Origin: Candidatus Saccharimonadota bacterium
GTDB lineage: Bacteria > Patescibacteriota > Saccharimonadia > Saccharimonadales > Saccharimonadaceae
Direction: 5' to 3'
NCBI GenBank assembly: GCA_900555675.1
Contig: UNSN01000008.1
Location: 1-20,248 of the forward strand
DNA length: 20,248 bases
In this document: piece by piece, positions 7,391 to 14,135 of the stretch
Layout of the letters: each line of letters starts with the position of its first letter
Numbering within the stretch: the stretch's first letter is position 1
The notes under the pieces: model-generated
Database searches by the model: none
Told to the model about the DNA's origin: nothing
The model's input: the letters and a program-made list of their open reading frames with translations, nothing else
Translations under genes and position numbers: made by a program

Positions 7391-8125
7391 ATGACTAACT
7401 TAATTAAGGTTGGAGCTATCGCTGCATTGGCTACCGTTGGCGTAATATTCGGCAACGTAACCGCATCTGCATTAGAAGCTAATCCGCCAGCTGCACCAAA
7501 AATAACAATTTCCACCGCTCAGTATAAAGGTGAGAAAAATATAATTAAGTTCGAGGGCGTTGCGAACGACCACTATCGATTCGTGCTAACGAATGGCACA
7601 AATAAGATTCAGCTGAAAAGTCCTATTCGTCAAGAATTGATGCAGGGCAGTGAACTGTCGATTGAGGATTTGGTGAAGAAGTATTACTCAAGTTCTGCCG
7701 ATTCAATCCCATACGATACTCCTATTTCAATTGACACATACTGGTTCGACAAAGAAGGTAATTACGATAACTCATTGCGCCAAACTGTCGCATTGACTGT
7801 TGGTGGTAATCTGACAAAGGCTGTGAAGTTGAGCCAGACATCGGCAACATTGAAAAACCCAGAAAGTTTGCCGGAAGCTCCTGCTAATCCAGATCCAGCT
7901 ACTCCAGAAAATCCAGTAAACCCTGAAGCTTCAACTGAATCGGAAAACGTTAATATAGCGACTACTCCAGTTCTAGTAGAATCAACCTCAGTTCCAGCTT
8001 CTCCACGCAAAGAAGCTAAGCCTACCGAGACTTTAGCTGAAACTGGCGCGAGTGTATACTCAGTTATTGCCGCTGCTATTACGGCAATTACCGCTGGCGG
8101 TGCTGCAATTATTAAGCGATCGTAA
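7391..8125 (+). CDS. Secreted surface protein with LAETG sorting signal
   Basis: 244 residues. The ATG is preceded by AAAGGA at proper spacing and opens a signal peptide (ending near TASA, residue ~27). Residues ~35-140 make a compact beta-rich domain of unknown family. Residues ~155-210 are a low-complexity Pro/Glu/Ala/Asn stalk (repeats such as NPDPATPENPVNPE), typical of cell-wall-spanning segments. The C-terminus is LAETG (residues 215-219), an Ala/Ile-rich hydrophobic stretch and KRS, a complete cell-wall sorting signal of the LAxTG kind known from class E sortases of Actinobacteria. This supports a Gram-positive-like wall and a sortase elsewhere in the genome. The stalk and anchor suggest display of the N-terminal domain, but its ligand cannot be guessed. 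A strong hairpin follows at 8158-8186. Confidence 0.75.
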   Translation: MTNLIKVGAIAALATVGVIFGNVTASALEANPPAAPKITISTAQYKGEKNIIKFEGVANDHYRFVLTNGTNKIQLKSPIRQELMQGSELSIEDLVKKYYSSSADSIPYDTPISIDTYWFDKEGNYDNSLRQTVALTVGGNLTKAVKLSQTSATLKNPESLPEAPANPDPATPENPVNPEASTESENVNIATTPVLVESTSVPASPRKEAKPTETLAETGASVYSVIAAAITAITAGGAAIIKRS

Positions 8126-8157
8126 TTTTGTAGATTCTCATAAGAATTTCAGTAAAA

Positions 8158-8186
8158 AATATCCTCCTCTTCATGGGGAGGATATT
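8158..8186. terminator. Hairpin terminator, stronger T-tract on the minus strand
   Basis: AATATCCTCC (8158-8167) and GGAGGATATT (8177-8186) form a perfect 10-bp stem with a 9-nt loop. Downstream the plus strand has only TCTATT, while the minus strand reads into TTTTTTAC, so it may stop both directions. The next promoter starts 4 bp after it. Confidence 0.65.
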
Positions 8187-8189
8187 CTA

Positions 8190-8218
8190 TTGACTTTTAA
8201 CCGTACTTATGCTAATAT
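8190..8218 (+). promoter_or_regulatory. Promoter of small-protein/Tim44-like/galU operon
   Basis: TTGACT (8190-8195), 17-bp spacer, TAATAT (8213-8218), a near-consensus sigma70 promoter placed directly after the terminator hairpin. Confidence 0.7.
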
Positions 8219-8250
8219 ATCACTGTTAATTGATAAAAATAAAAAAAGTT

Positions 8251-8439
8251 ATGCAAAATTTATTCAACAAATTATTCGGTAGTAAAATAGGGTTTTCGCC
8301 AATCGACCCGCTGGCGGATGGGCTTGCTGAGGAAATTATTAAAGAGCAGCGGGAGCCGCAGGCGATTCGTCTGGATGCCGACGATATAGAGGATATTCGT
8401 AAGTTTTGGTCTCGTGCGGATGGCGATTTTGACAGATAA
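8251..8439 (+). CDS. Small protein of unknown function (62 aa)
   Basis: An upstream in-frame TTG at 8230 exists, but the ATG at 8251 is the better start because it lies ~25 nt after the predicted transcription start. The product is short, acidic in the second half, with an N-terminal basic/hydrophobic stretch (MQNLFNKLFGSK) and a C-terminal segment rich in Asp/Glu (DADDIEDI). It has no signal peptide or membrane helix. I do not recognise the family. It ends 17 bp before the next start and is probably co-transcribed with the Tim44-like gene, so it may act with that membrane protein. That it is real is suggested by the clean promoter and tight spacing. Confidence 0.6.
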   Translation: MQNLFNKLFGSKIGFSPIDPLADGLAEEIIKEQREPQAIRLDADDIEDIRKFWSRADGDFDR

Positions 8440-8444
8440 TAGTG

Positions 8445-8450
8445 TATAAT
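8445..8450 (+). promoter_or_regulatory. Internal -10 box, leaderless start of Tim44-like gene
   Basis: TATAAT sits between the stop of the 62-aa gene (8437-8439) and the ATG at 8457, with a 6-bp gap to the ATG. TTGACA (8429-8434) is only 10 bp upstream, too close to serve as its -35. Confidence 0.45.
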
Positions 8451-8456
8451 TAGCTC

Positions 8457-9806
8457 ATGTTAATTGAGTCTTTAATGTTTTTTGCTCGAGCCGGCGGAGG
8501 AGGGTCGGGCTCTTCTGGGGGATCCTTAATTTTGATGCTACCCGCAGCTGTATCGGGCGGTGTGGCAGGCTTTGTAAAAAGGAAGACTAGATCAAAAATA
8601 GCAGGCTTCTTGGTGGGCGTTGCTGTTGGACTAGTTTTTAGCTTACTGTATTTAGCCGACTTAATGTGGTTCATATGTGCAGTTATTTCTACTTTTGTGG
8701 GGGCCGCTATCTCTGTATTTGTTGATAAGCTCAAAGTATTTCGCCAAAATAGTGAGGCGGCTACTAATACAGTTCACCAAGCTTCCTCCGCTGATTCGTT
8801 ATGGCAGCCAGATAATCTTACTAATTACGCTAGGCAAGTTTTCGAGAGGTTTCAGTATGATTGGAGTAACTTAGATTATGAGTCAATTCATAAGTACACG
8901 ACACAGAGATATTCAAATCACATTGGACTAGTAATGCAGGCTTTGCGTCAAATGGGTCGTAGGAATGTCGTCGATAACGTGCGGATAAATGAGGCCATTT
9001 TTGCTGACGCGCATGACGATGCTAATAATCAAAGCGATCGGGTGAGTGTAGCATTTTTGGCGGAAGCAGACGATAGGCTGGAGGAGGTTGCTACAGGTAA
9101 GAAAATCCGAAGTGCTAACGAAGAATTTGCAGAGAAGTGGAACTTTGTTCGTGAAGGCAATGAGTGGAAATTAGATGGCATAAATCAGCCAACTGAAGAT
9201 GTAAGTACGTTGATTGGCTCACTCAATAAGTTTGCCGAAGATAACGGTATGTATTTTAGCCTGGATTGGGGTAGGCTACTTCTTCCGAAGGGTGGTAACT
9301 TATTTTTGCCGCGCTATTTTAACTCTGCTGACGTAAATAACCACGTTATTGGTGTTTGGGATGGTGGCATTCTTGTTCAGCTTTATACTTGTGTGCTTAA
9401 AAATGGCAATGGATTTACGGACGAGGGTAAAAACAAAGATGAGGTTAACTATCTTATCGGTCAGATTATGCTGCCCAAATCTTACGGTGGAATTTTGGTC
9501 GACAGGGATGATAATAGCATTTTTAGGAAGCGCGTGATAGCTCCGTTTGGATACAAAAAAGTCAAAATGGAGTGGGGTGATTTTAATAAACGCTATACCA
9601 TTTTTGCCACAAACGAAGATCAGGCGGCGAGCTTTGAGTTATTAAATCCGAGTTTTATGGCATGGCTATATGACCAGGATATAAAAGCTAACATTGAAGT
9701 GATGGATAATATAGTTATTCTATATGCCCGGGTTTCTTCTGATGAAAAACGCTATGCGGAAATGTTGGAGATTTTAAGAAGAGCTCACAAAGAGCTGAAA
9801 ATGTAG
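8457..9806 (+). CDS. Membrane protein with Tim44-like and DUF3137-like domains
   Basis: 449 residues. The N-terminus has a Gly/Ser-rich stretch (residues 13-22) and hydrophobic segments (~24-40, 49-67, 69-88), so it is membrane-bound with the bulk presumably cytoplasmic. Residues ~122-255 fit the Tim44-like fold: A-x-x-V-F-x-R-F-Q-x-D-W near the start, then strands ending in FAEKWNFVREGNEWKLDGI, the usual 'W-x-x-x-R...W-x-L-x-x-I' close. Residues ~265-445 resemble DUF3137: FSLDWGRLLLP, an IGxWDG strand, and a C-terminal MEWGDFNKRYTIFATNEDQA...LNPSFM segment. Both names come from motif memory. Tim44-like domains bind membranes or partner proteins; no enzymatic residues stand out. It overlaps the galU ribosome site (TAG stop inside TAGGAGG), suggesting co-translation with galU. 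Confidence 0.65.
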   Translation: MLIESLMFFARAGGGGSGSSGGSLILMLPAAVSGGVAGFVKRKTRSKIAGFLVGVAVGLVFSLLYLADLMWFICAVISTFVGAAISVFVDKLKVFRQNSEAATNTVHQASSADSLWQPDNLTNYARQVFERFQYDWSNLDYESIHKYTTQRYSNHIGLVMQALRQMGRRNVVDNVRINEAIFADAHDDANNQSDRVSVAFLAEADDRLEEVATGKKIRSANEEFAEKWNFVREGNEWKLDGINQPTEDVSTLIGSLNKFAEDNGMYFSLDWGRLLLPKGGNLFLPRYFNSADVNNHVIGVWDGGILVQLYTCVLKNGNGFTDEGKNKDEVNYLIGQIMLPKSYGGILVDRDDNSIFRKRVIAPFGYKKVKMEWGDFNKRYTIFATNEDQAASFELLNPSFMAWLYDQDIKANIEVMDNIVILYARVSSDEKRYAEMLEILRRAHKELKM

Positions 9807-9814
9807 GAGGTGCT

Positions 9815-10642
9815 ATGATTACTAAAGCTATTATTCCGGTCGCTGGTTGGGGAACGCGAATGCTGCCGATTACCAAATCTATCGAAAAGTGTATGTTGCC
9901 AGTTGGTACTCGTCCAGTGATTGATTATATTGTGCAAGATGTTGTGCGAGCGGGCGTGAAGGATATTTACTTCGTAGTTGGTGAGCAGAGTACGCAGGTA
10001 CAGAGCTATTATCGATCGAATATTCAATTGAACGATTATTTACGTCGAGCGGGCAAGCAGGACAAGCTTCCTCTGGTGGCGCCACTTCGCGACGTCCGAA
10101 TACATTTTTTAACCCAACCGGGAACTGGTGGTTATGGCACAAGTATTCCAGTTGGTCTGGCGAGCGAATTTATCGAACAGGGTGAGTCGGCTTTTGTGAT
10201 TATGGGCGATCAATTCTTTTGGCGCGGCGACGGCGGTTCGAACGCGGCTGATTTGGCGGAGCTAGTGGAATCACGCGGATTGTCGGCTGGGCTATTAGGA
10301 AATCCTGTCGAAGAGGAATTTATTCCGCAAACAGGGATTATTGAAACTGACAATCAGGGCAATTTTGTGCGAATAATTGAAAAGCCAAAATTGGAAGAAG
10401 CTCCAAGTAACCTCAGCAATTCAAGTTTTTACGTCCTGAACAAAGAGATTTTTGAGTTGGCGCGAACTTTGCCGGCAAACCCTAAGAGAGGTGAGTTTGA
10501 GCTAACGGACGCGATTAATGCGTACATCGATAGCGGCGGTGTGATTGTTGTTGGCGAGGCCAAGGGTGAATATATGGAATGCGGCTCACCGAGCGGTTGG
10601 CTGAAGGCGAATAACGCTATGGCGAAAAACGCTACCTGCTAA
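9815..10642 (+). CDS. galU: UTP--glucose-1-phosphate uridylyltransferase
   Basis: Makes UDP-glucose from glucose-1-phosphate and UTP, a donor for glycolipids, teichoic-acid decoration or capsule-like polymers. 275 residues, normal for bacterial GalU. The N-terminal nucleotide-binding loop is present (PVAGWGTRMLPITKS, with the pyrophosphorylase G-x-G-T-R), then KCMLPVGTRPVIDYIV, a sugar-binding GDQFF region and EKP (near residue 190). The usual PKEMLP is PKEML-like with Cys (EKCMLP), a small substitution. AGGAGG overlaps the preceding stop, and the ATG lies 4 nt later. It is the last gene of the 8251 operon; the next gene begins after its own strong promoter. With the LCP ligase gene it points to synthesis of a wall glycopolymer. 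Confidence 0.92.
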   Translation: MITKAIIPVAGWGTRMLPITKSIEKCMLPVGTRPVIDYIVQDVVRAGVKDIYFVVGEQSTQVQSYYRSNIQLNDYLRRAGKQDKLPLVAPLRDVRIHFLTQPGTGGYGTSIPVGLASEFIEQGESAFVIMGDQFFWRGDGGSNAADLAELVESRGLSAGLLGNPVEEEFIPQTGIIETDNQGNFVRIIEKPKLEEAPSNLSNSSFYVLNKEIFELARTLPANPKRGEFELTDAINAYIDSGGVIVVGEAKGEYMECGSPSGWLKANNAMAKNATC

Positions 10643-10643
10643 C

Positions 10644-10672
10644 TTGACTATATCGATTTTTTGTGCTATTAT
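10644..10672 (+). promoter_or_regulatory. Strong promoter of fic gene
   Basis: TTGACT (10644-10649), exactly 17 bp, TATTAT (10667-10672). The ATG at 10684 is 11 bp downstream, so the mRNA should be leaderless or nearly so. Confidence 0.75.
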
Positions 10673-10683
10673 ATAGTCTATAC

Positions 10684-11361
10684 ATGGAAAAACATCCAAA
10701 ACAAACAACTATGAACGGAGTCGAAATTAAGAATCCTGGCGAAGTGTTGTCTGCGGAGGGTCTTAAGAATCTTGTAGCTGAGGCTGGTATTGATGGCTCT
10801 ACGCCAAAAGAGCGGGCAGATCAATTTAAGAATGTTAGCCTTGAGGATTTTGCTGGGCTTATTGATAATATTAATAGGGGAGTTCAGGGGTCTGCTGATT
10901 CATTGATTTTAGAAGATGGCGTTATGAAAATAGGCGACAAGGAAACTATACCTGTTGAGTACCGCTACGAGGTGATGAACGAATTGATAAGATTGATAAA
11001 AGAATCTTCTGATGATGTTAATCCAGAGCGGCTTGGTGATGTGGCTGCACTTGGTATTGTGCTGCTTCATCCATTTCAGGATGGAAATGGCAGGACGGCT
11101 CGAATTGTAGGTTCCATATTCCACAAGGAATATGATGATGATGGATGGGAGAATAATTACGGTATAGTTTCTGAATCTCGAGATGTCGCAAGGGCGCGCG
11201 GCGGTTTTATGATTAATGGCTATATTCCATATCTGCCCGAAGGCAAATCCCAGTCAAATCCAGAAGACGTCATTGCGTATTTAGAAAGTCTGCTGTCGTC
11301 CGAACATAAAGATGACAGGTTGTATACTGGTCCTTTTGGTCAAGCTCCGCTTTATAAGTAA
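10684..11361 (+). CDS. Fic-domain protein (putative AMP/NMP transferase)
   Basis: 225 residues from the ATG at 10684. Upstream in-frame codons would lie inside or before the promoter. The full catalytic motif HPFQDGNGRTAR occupies residues 129-140 (consensus HxFx[D/E]GNGRxxR), with the His, Asp, Asn and both Arg intact, so it is probably active. Fic enzymes transfer AMP or another nucleotide/phosphate group to Ser/Thr/Tyr of target proteins. The preceding helices (EYRYEVMNELIRLIK, LGDVAALGIVLL) fit the Fic core. No [S/T]xxxE[G/N] inhibitory helix is evident on either side, and no antitoxin gene adjoins. It has no signal peptide, so it acts in the cytosol or is exported by a non-Sec route. Its monocistronic, near-consensus, leaderless promoter sets it apart from housekeeping neighbours. 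It could be a toxin, regulator or host-directed effector. Confidence 0.85.
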   Translation: MEKHPKQTTMNGVEIKNPGEVLSAEGLKNLVAEAGIDGSTPKERADQFKNVSLEDFAGLIDNINRGVQGSADSLILEDGVMKIGDKETIPVEYRYEVMNELIRLIKESSDDVNPERLGDVAALGIVLLHPFQDGNGRTARIVGSIFHKEYDDDGWENNYGIVSESRDVARARGGFMINGYIPYLPEGKSQSNPEDVIAYLESLLSSEHKDDRLYTGPFGQAPLYK

Positions 11362-11378
11362 TTGCTACTGATGTGTAC

Positions 11379-11407
11379 TTGATTTTATTGCTAGTTTTTG
11401 ATAGAAT
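11379..11407 (+). promoter_or_regulatory. rplU promoter
   Basis: TTGATT (11379-11384), 17-bp spacer, TAGAAT (11402-11407), followed by a short leader with AAGGA before the ATG at 11442. Confidence 0.65.
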
Positions 11408-11441
11408 TATTAGAGTTAATTCATAATAATTAAGGAACGAA

Positions 11442-11747
11442 ATGAAAGCAGTCGTAAAAATCTCTGGCAAACAATATCTTGTCAGCGAAAAAGAGTCCCT
11501 CTTGGTGGATCTCCTCCCTGAAGGCACAAAAGAACTCACTCTCGACGCACTTTTAGTGATTGATGGTGATAAAATCAAGGTTGGTACGCCAACTGTAAAA
11601 GGATCTAGCGTTAAAGCTAAGGTCGTAGAAGCGGAAGTTAAGGGCGACAAGCTTCGCGTTATCCGCTACAAGAGTAAGAAGCGTGTACATAAAGAAACTG
11701 GTCATCGCCAGAAGTACACGAAGATTGAAATTACGTCAATTAAATAA
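11442..11747 (+). CDS. rplU: Ribosomal protein bL21
   Basis: A component of the 50S subunit that binds 23S rRNA. 101 residues, standard length. It shows the family's opening (M-K-A-V-V-K-I-S-G-K-Q-Y-L-V) and the basic C-terminal rRNA-binding block with YKSKKRVHKETGHRQKYTKIEI. The start is set by AAGGA at good spacing. rpmA (bL27), the usual neighbour, does not follow; instead an intrinsic terminator closes a single-gene unit between its own promoter and 11783. Confidence 0.97.
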   Translation: MKAVVKISGKQYLVSEKESLLVDLLPEGTKELTLDALLVIDGDKIKVGTPTVKGSSVKAKVVEAEVKGDKLRVIRYKSKKRVHKETGHRQKYTKIEITSIK

Positions 11748-11756
11748 TCTGAAGAG

Positions 11757-11783
11757 CCGCTTTCGCAAAGGAAGCGGTTTTTT
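11757..11783 (+). terminator. Intrinsic terminator of rplU
   Basis: CCGCTTTC (11757-11764) pairs with GGAAGCGG (11770-11777), 8 bp with one G-U and a GCAAA loop, followed by six T's (11778-11783). Confidence 0.9.
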
Positions 11784-11809
11784 GATGTCTGTTATTTATG
11801 TTCTGCTCA

Positions 11810-11818
11810 TGCTATAAT
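11810..11818 (+). promoter_or_regulatory. Extended -10 promoter of parAB
   Basis: TGC-TATAAT (11810-11818) forms an extended -10 that can work without a -35. It leaves a short leader with GGGGAA ahead of the parA ATG. Confidence 0.6.
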
Positions 11819-11842
11819 TAAGGCAGGTAAAAAGGGGAACGA

Positions 11843-12607
11843 ATGACAAAAATCATTGCGGTGACAAATCAAAAAGGTGGCGTCGGCAAAACAACGACGT
11901 CGATTAACGTGGCGTATTTTTTGGCAAAAGCTGGCAAGAAAACATTGTTGGTGGATTTTGATCCACAGGGTAATGCTACCAGTGGACTTGGAATAGATAA
12001 ACAGAATTTGGGCGCAACAATATCAGAGGTGATTATGCGACAAATTGACCTGGCGAATATCATATTGCCGACGGAATATAAAAACTTATCAATCGCTCCA
12101 GCCACACCTCATTTGGCGAATACAGAAGTGGAGTTGGCGCAGGCGCAGGGAAGGTTTGTTCGCTTACGAGAAGCTTTACAAAAGGCGACGGATTACGACT
12201 ATATTATTATTGACAGTCCGCCGAGCTTGAGTTTGTTGACGGTCAACGGTATGATTGCCGCTAATTACGTATTGCTTCCAGTTCAGGCGGAATTTTATGC
12301 TCTGGAAGGGTTGGGGCAGCTTTTGGAAAGTATGAAATTGATAAAGAAGGGGCTTAATCCACCTCTGGAATTATTGGGCGTTTTATTGACGATGATGGAT
12401 TCCAGGACTACATTATCTGGGCAAGTTCACGCTGAGGTTAAAAAATATTTTCCAGATAAGATTTTCAAGAATAGCATTCCGCGAAATATTCGCTTGGCTG
12501 AAGCCCCTAGCCATGGCGCGCCAGTTGGAGCATACGATCGTTTCTCAAAAGGTTCTCGGGCTTATAAGGCGCTAACGAAAGAAATTATAGAGAGGGTGGA
12601 ACGATGA
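11843..12607 (+). CDS. parA: Chromosome-partitioning ATPase ParA/Soj
   Basis: 254 residues, typical of chromosomal ParA. A deviant Walker A KGGVGKTT (residues 11-18) follows the MTKIIAVTNQ strand. LLVDFDPQGNATSGLG (Walker A' region with the conserved D-x-D-P-Q-G) and DYIIIDSPPSLSLLTVN (Walker B) are intact, and it ends with the RLAEAPSHG...Y motif common to Soj proteins. The ATPase forms a nucleoid-bound gradient that, with ParB at parS sites, segregates the replicated origin. It overlaps parB by ATGA, so the two are translationally coupled. parAB usually lies near the replication origin, but no dnaA, gidA/mnmG or parS-like palindrome is seen in this window, so origin proximity is unproven. 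Confidence 0.97.
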   Translation: MTKIIAVTNQKGGVGKTTTSINVAYFLAKAGKKTLLVDFDPQGNATSGLGIDKQNLGATISEVIMRQIDLANIILPTEYKNLSIAPATPHLANTEVELAQAQGRFVRLREALQKATDYDYIIIDSPPSLSLLTVNGMIAANYVLLPVQAEFYALEGLGQLLESMKLIKKGLNPPLELLGVLLTMMDSRTTLSGQVHAEVKKYFPDKIFKNSIPRNIRLAEAPSHGAPVGAYDRFSKGSRAYKALTKEIIERVER

Positions 12608-13482
12608 AAAAAGGTTTAGGTAGAGGTTTTGGGTCATTGATTCCAACCAATTTGATCGATGAAACGTTCGATCCGACAGCGCAACAGGACGTGAAAGTTT
12701 CTCATTTGAGAGATATTGCTATTGATCAAGTTGTCCCAGATCCAGATCAGCCGCGTCGTTTTTTTGATGAGAATGCTTTGAATGAGTTGACGGAATCGGT
12801 GCGCGAGCACGGCGTGGTTCAGCCGATTGTTGTGACGCCAAAAGGCGATAAATATCTGATAGTGGCGGGCGAGCGACGCTGGCGTGCGGCGAATAGGGCG
12901 AATTTAACAGAGGTGCCGTGTATCGTCAGGAGTATGAGCGATCAAAATCGCCTGGAGGTCTCTTTGATTGAAAACTTGCAACGACATGATTTGAATGCGC
13001 TTGAAACTGCGACTGCTTATCAAAAATTGCGCGATCAATTCAATATGACGCTGGAGGAAATTGGCAAGCGTTTGGGCGGCAAATCTATAAGTGCGGTCAG
13101 TAATACGTTGAGGCTACTGAAATTGCCGAAGTCTGTGCAGCAGGCGTTGTTTGAGGGGCGATTAAATGAAGGGCAAGCAAGGCCTCTAATCGGTTTGCCT
13201 GATGACGCCGCGGAAGATATTATGGAGCGAGCTATTCGTGAGGAGTGGTCTGCGCGACGGATTGAGCAGGTTGTTACTTTGTGGAAGCAAGCGAAGGCTA
13301 GTCCAATCGAGAACAAACGCCGCCCAGCAGATATGCCTCACGCAGATGCTATTGAAAGTCTTTCAAAGCGATTTGGAACAGGGGTAAAAATCCGTACAAA
13401 CGGTCGTGGAGCTGGTCAGATTAGTATCAAGTTTAAGGATAATCTTGAATTTGAACGAATAAGAGAATTGCTCGAAAAATAA
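12604..13482 (+). CDS. parB: Chromosome-partitioning protein ParB/Spo0J
   Basis: 292 residues. An N-terminal MKKGLGRGFGSLIP tag is the ParA-stimulating Arg/Lys-rich tail. The ParB/sulfiredoxin-like CTPase domain has PDPDQPRRFF, REHGVVQPIVV and the GERRWRA box from residue 89 (the CTP/phosphate-binding C-motif). Then come ENLQRHDLNALETATAYQ, a helix-turn-helix (LEEIGKRLGGKSISAVSNTLRLL) for parS binding, and a C-terminal dimerisation domain. It loads at parS, spreads as a CTP-dependent clamp and activates ParA. The ATG overlaps the parA stop by 4 nt. The stop lies 6 bp from the end of the convergent lepB, with no terminator hairpin visible between them. Confidence 0.97.
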   Translation: MKKGLGRGFGSLIPTNLIDETFDPTAQQDVKVSHLRDIAIDQVVPDPDQPRRFFDENALNELTESVREHGVVQPIVVTPKGDKYLIVAGERRWRAANRANLTEVPCIVRSMSDQNRLEVSLIENLQRHDLNALETATAYQKLRDQFNMTLEEIGKRLGGKSISAVSNTLRLLKLPKSVQQALFEGRLNEGQARPLIGLPDDAAEDIMERAIREEWSARRIEQVVTLWKQAKASPIENKRRPADMPHADAIESLSKRFGTGVKIRTNGRGAGQISIKFKDNLEFERIRELLEK

Positions 13483-13488
13483 TTTTTA

Positions 13489-14094
13489 TTAGAACGAGCG
13501 AATTTTATTGAAAGGAAATATTCGTAGGCTAACTGGCCCAACGATGTCATAAAGGGGGATCGGTCCCATGCAGTTTCGAGAGTCGCAAGAATAACTTCCT
13601 TGGCGATGGTCGCCCATAACGAATATCGTGCCTTCTGGTACGGTCGTATCGACATCTCCAGAAGTAGGCTGTCCTGGCTCATTTTTATTGACTGAGGTAT
13701 CAGGGTTGAATCCGTCGGGATTTTCTGTATTGTAAACGGTTACGTTGCCGTTTTTTACGGTAACTCGTTCGCCGGCAAAGGCGATTACACGCTTAACAAT
13801 ATATTCGTCTTTGCCTGTCGAGGCGTTAAAATTCGGATTCTTAAACACAATTACTTGTCCGCGCTTTGGGATGTAATTTTTATTCTGCAATTTTGAACCA
13901 GTGACAGGCAATCGATTGACGATCAGACGATCGCCGGTGTACATTGTTGTTTCCATACTGGCACCTTCAACATTGAAAGTTTGAAATACAAAAGTGTTCA
14001 ATAAAAGTGTACCAATCACCACGCCAACAACGAAAATGACCATTCCCAGGCCATCTTGTAATTTTGGATGACGATCCATAAAAGTAGCGTCCAT
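13489..14094 (-). CDS. lepB: Signal peptidase I
   Basis: Membrane serine protease that removes Sec/Tat signal peptides; its likely clients include the surface proteins at 1-3375 and 7391. The frame is open further upstream, but I choose the ATG at 14094 because a promoter ends 7 bp before it, giving 201 residues. A single N-terminal helix (~17-37) is followed by the Ser motif GASM (Ser46), the Lys motif YIVKRV (Lys101) and the GDHR...S-DSR box (residues 161-173), all type I SPase boxes, with GDHR in place of GDNR. Two cysteines (170 and 175) lie within that last box on the outer face and could form a disulfide. An insertion rich in Asn/Asp/Pro (~120-150) is lineage-variable in this family. 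Transcribed divergently from the LCP gene. Confidence 0.94.
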   Translation of the reverse strand: MDATFMDRHPKLQDGLGMVIFVVGVVIGTLLLNTFVFQTFNVEGASMETTMYTGDRLIVNRLPVTGSKLQNKNYIPKRGQVIVFKNPNFNASTGKDEYIVKRVIAFAGERVTVKNGNVTVYNTENPDGFNPDTSVNKNEPGQPTSGDVDTTVPEGTIFVMGDHRQGSYSCDSRNCMGPIPLYDIVGPVSLRIFPFNKIRSF

Positions 14095-14101
14095 TGTTTC
14101 A

Positions 14102-14130
14102 ATTATAAGCGTTTTGTGTGTTATAATCAA
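14102..14130 (-). promoter_or_regulatory. lepB promoter, overlapping the divergent LCP promoter
   Basis: On the minus strand: TTGATT (14130-14125), exactly 17 bp, TATAAT (14107-14102), then 7 bp to the lepB ATG. The mRNA is predicted to be leaderless. Its -35 shares bases 14125-14127 with the -10 box of the plus-strand promoter. Confidence 0.75.
14119..14127 (+). promoter_or_regulatory. Extended -10 promoter of LCP gene
   Basis: TGT-TATAAT (14119-14127), an extended -10, ends 8 bp before the ATG at 14136. No -35 at standard spacing is needed. No Shine-Dalgarno sequence is present, so the start is leaderless. Confidence 0.7.
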
Positions 14131-14135
14131 TAGAT

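Noticed and set aside
11787..13482. parS site near parAB
   Set aside because: I looked for the 16-bp TGTTTCACGTGAAACA-type palindrome by eye and saw none; a mismatch-tolerant search was not possible.
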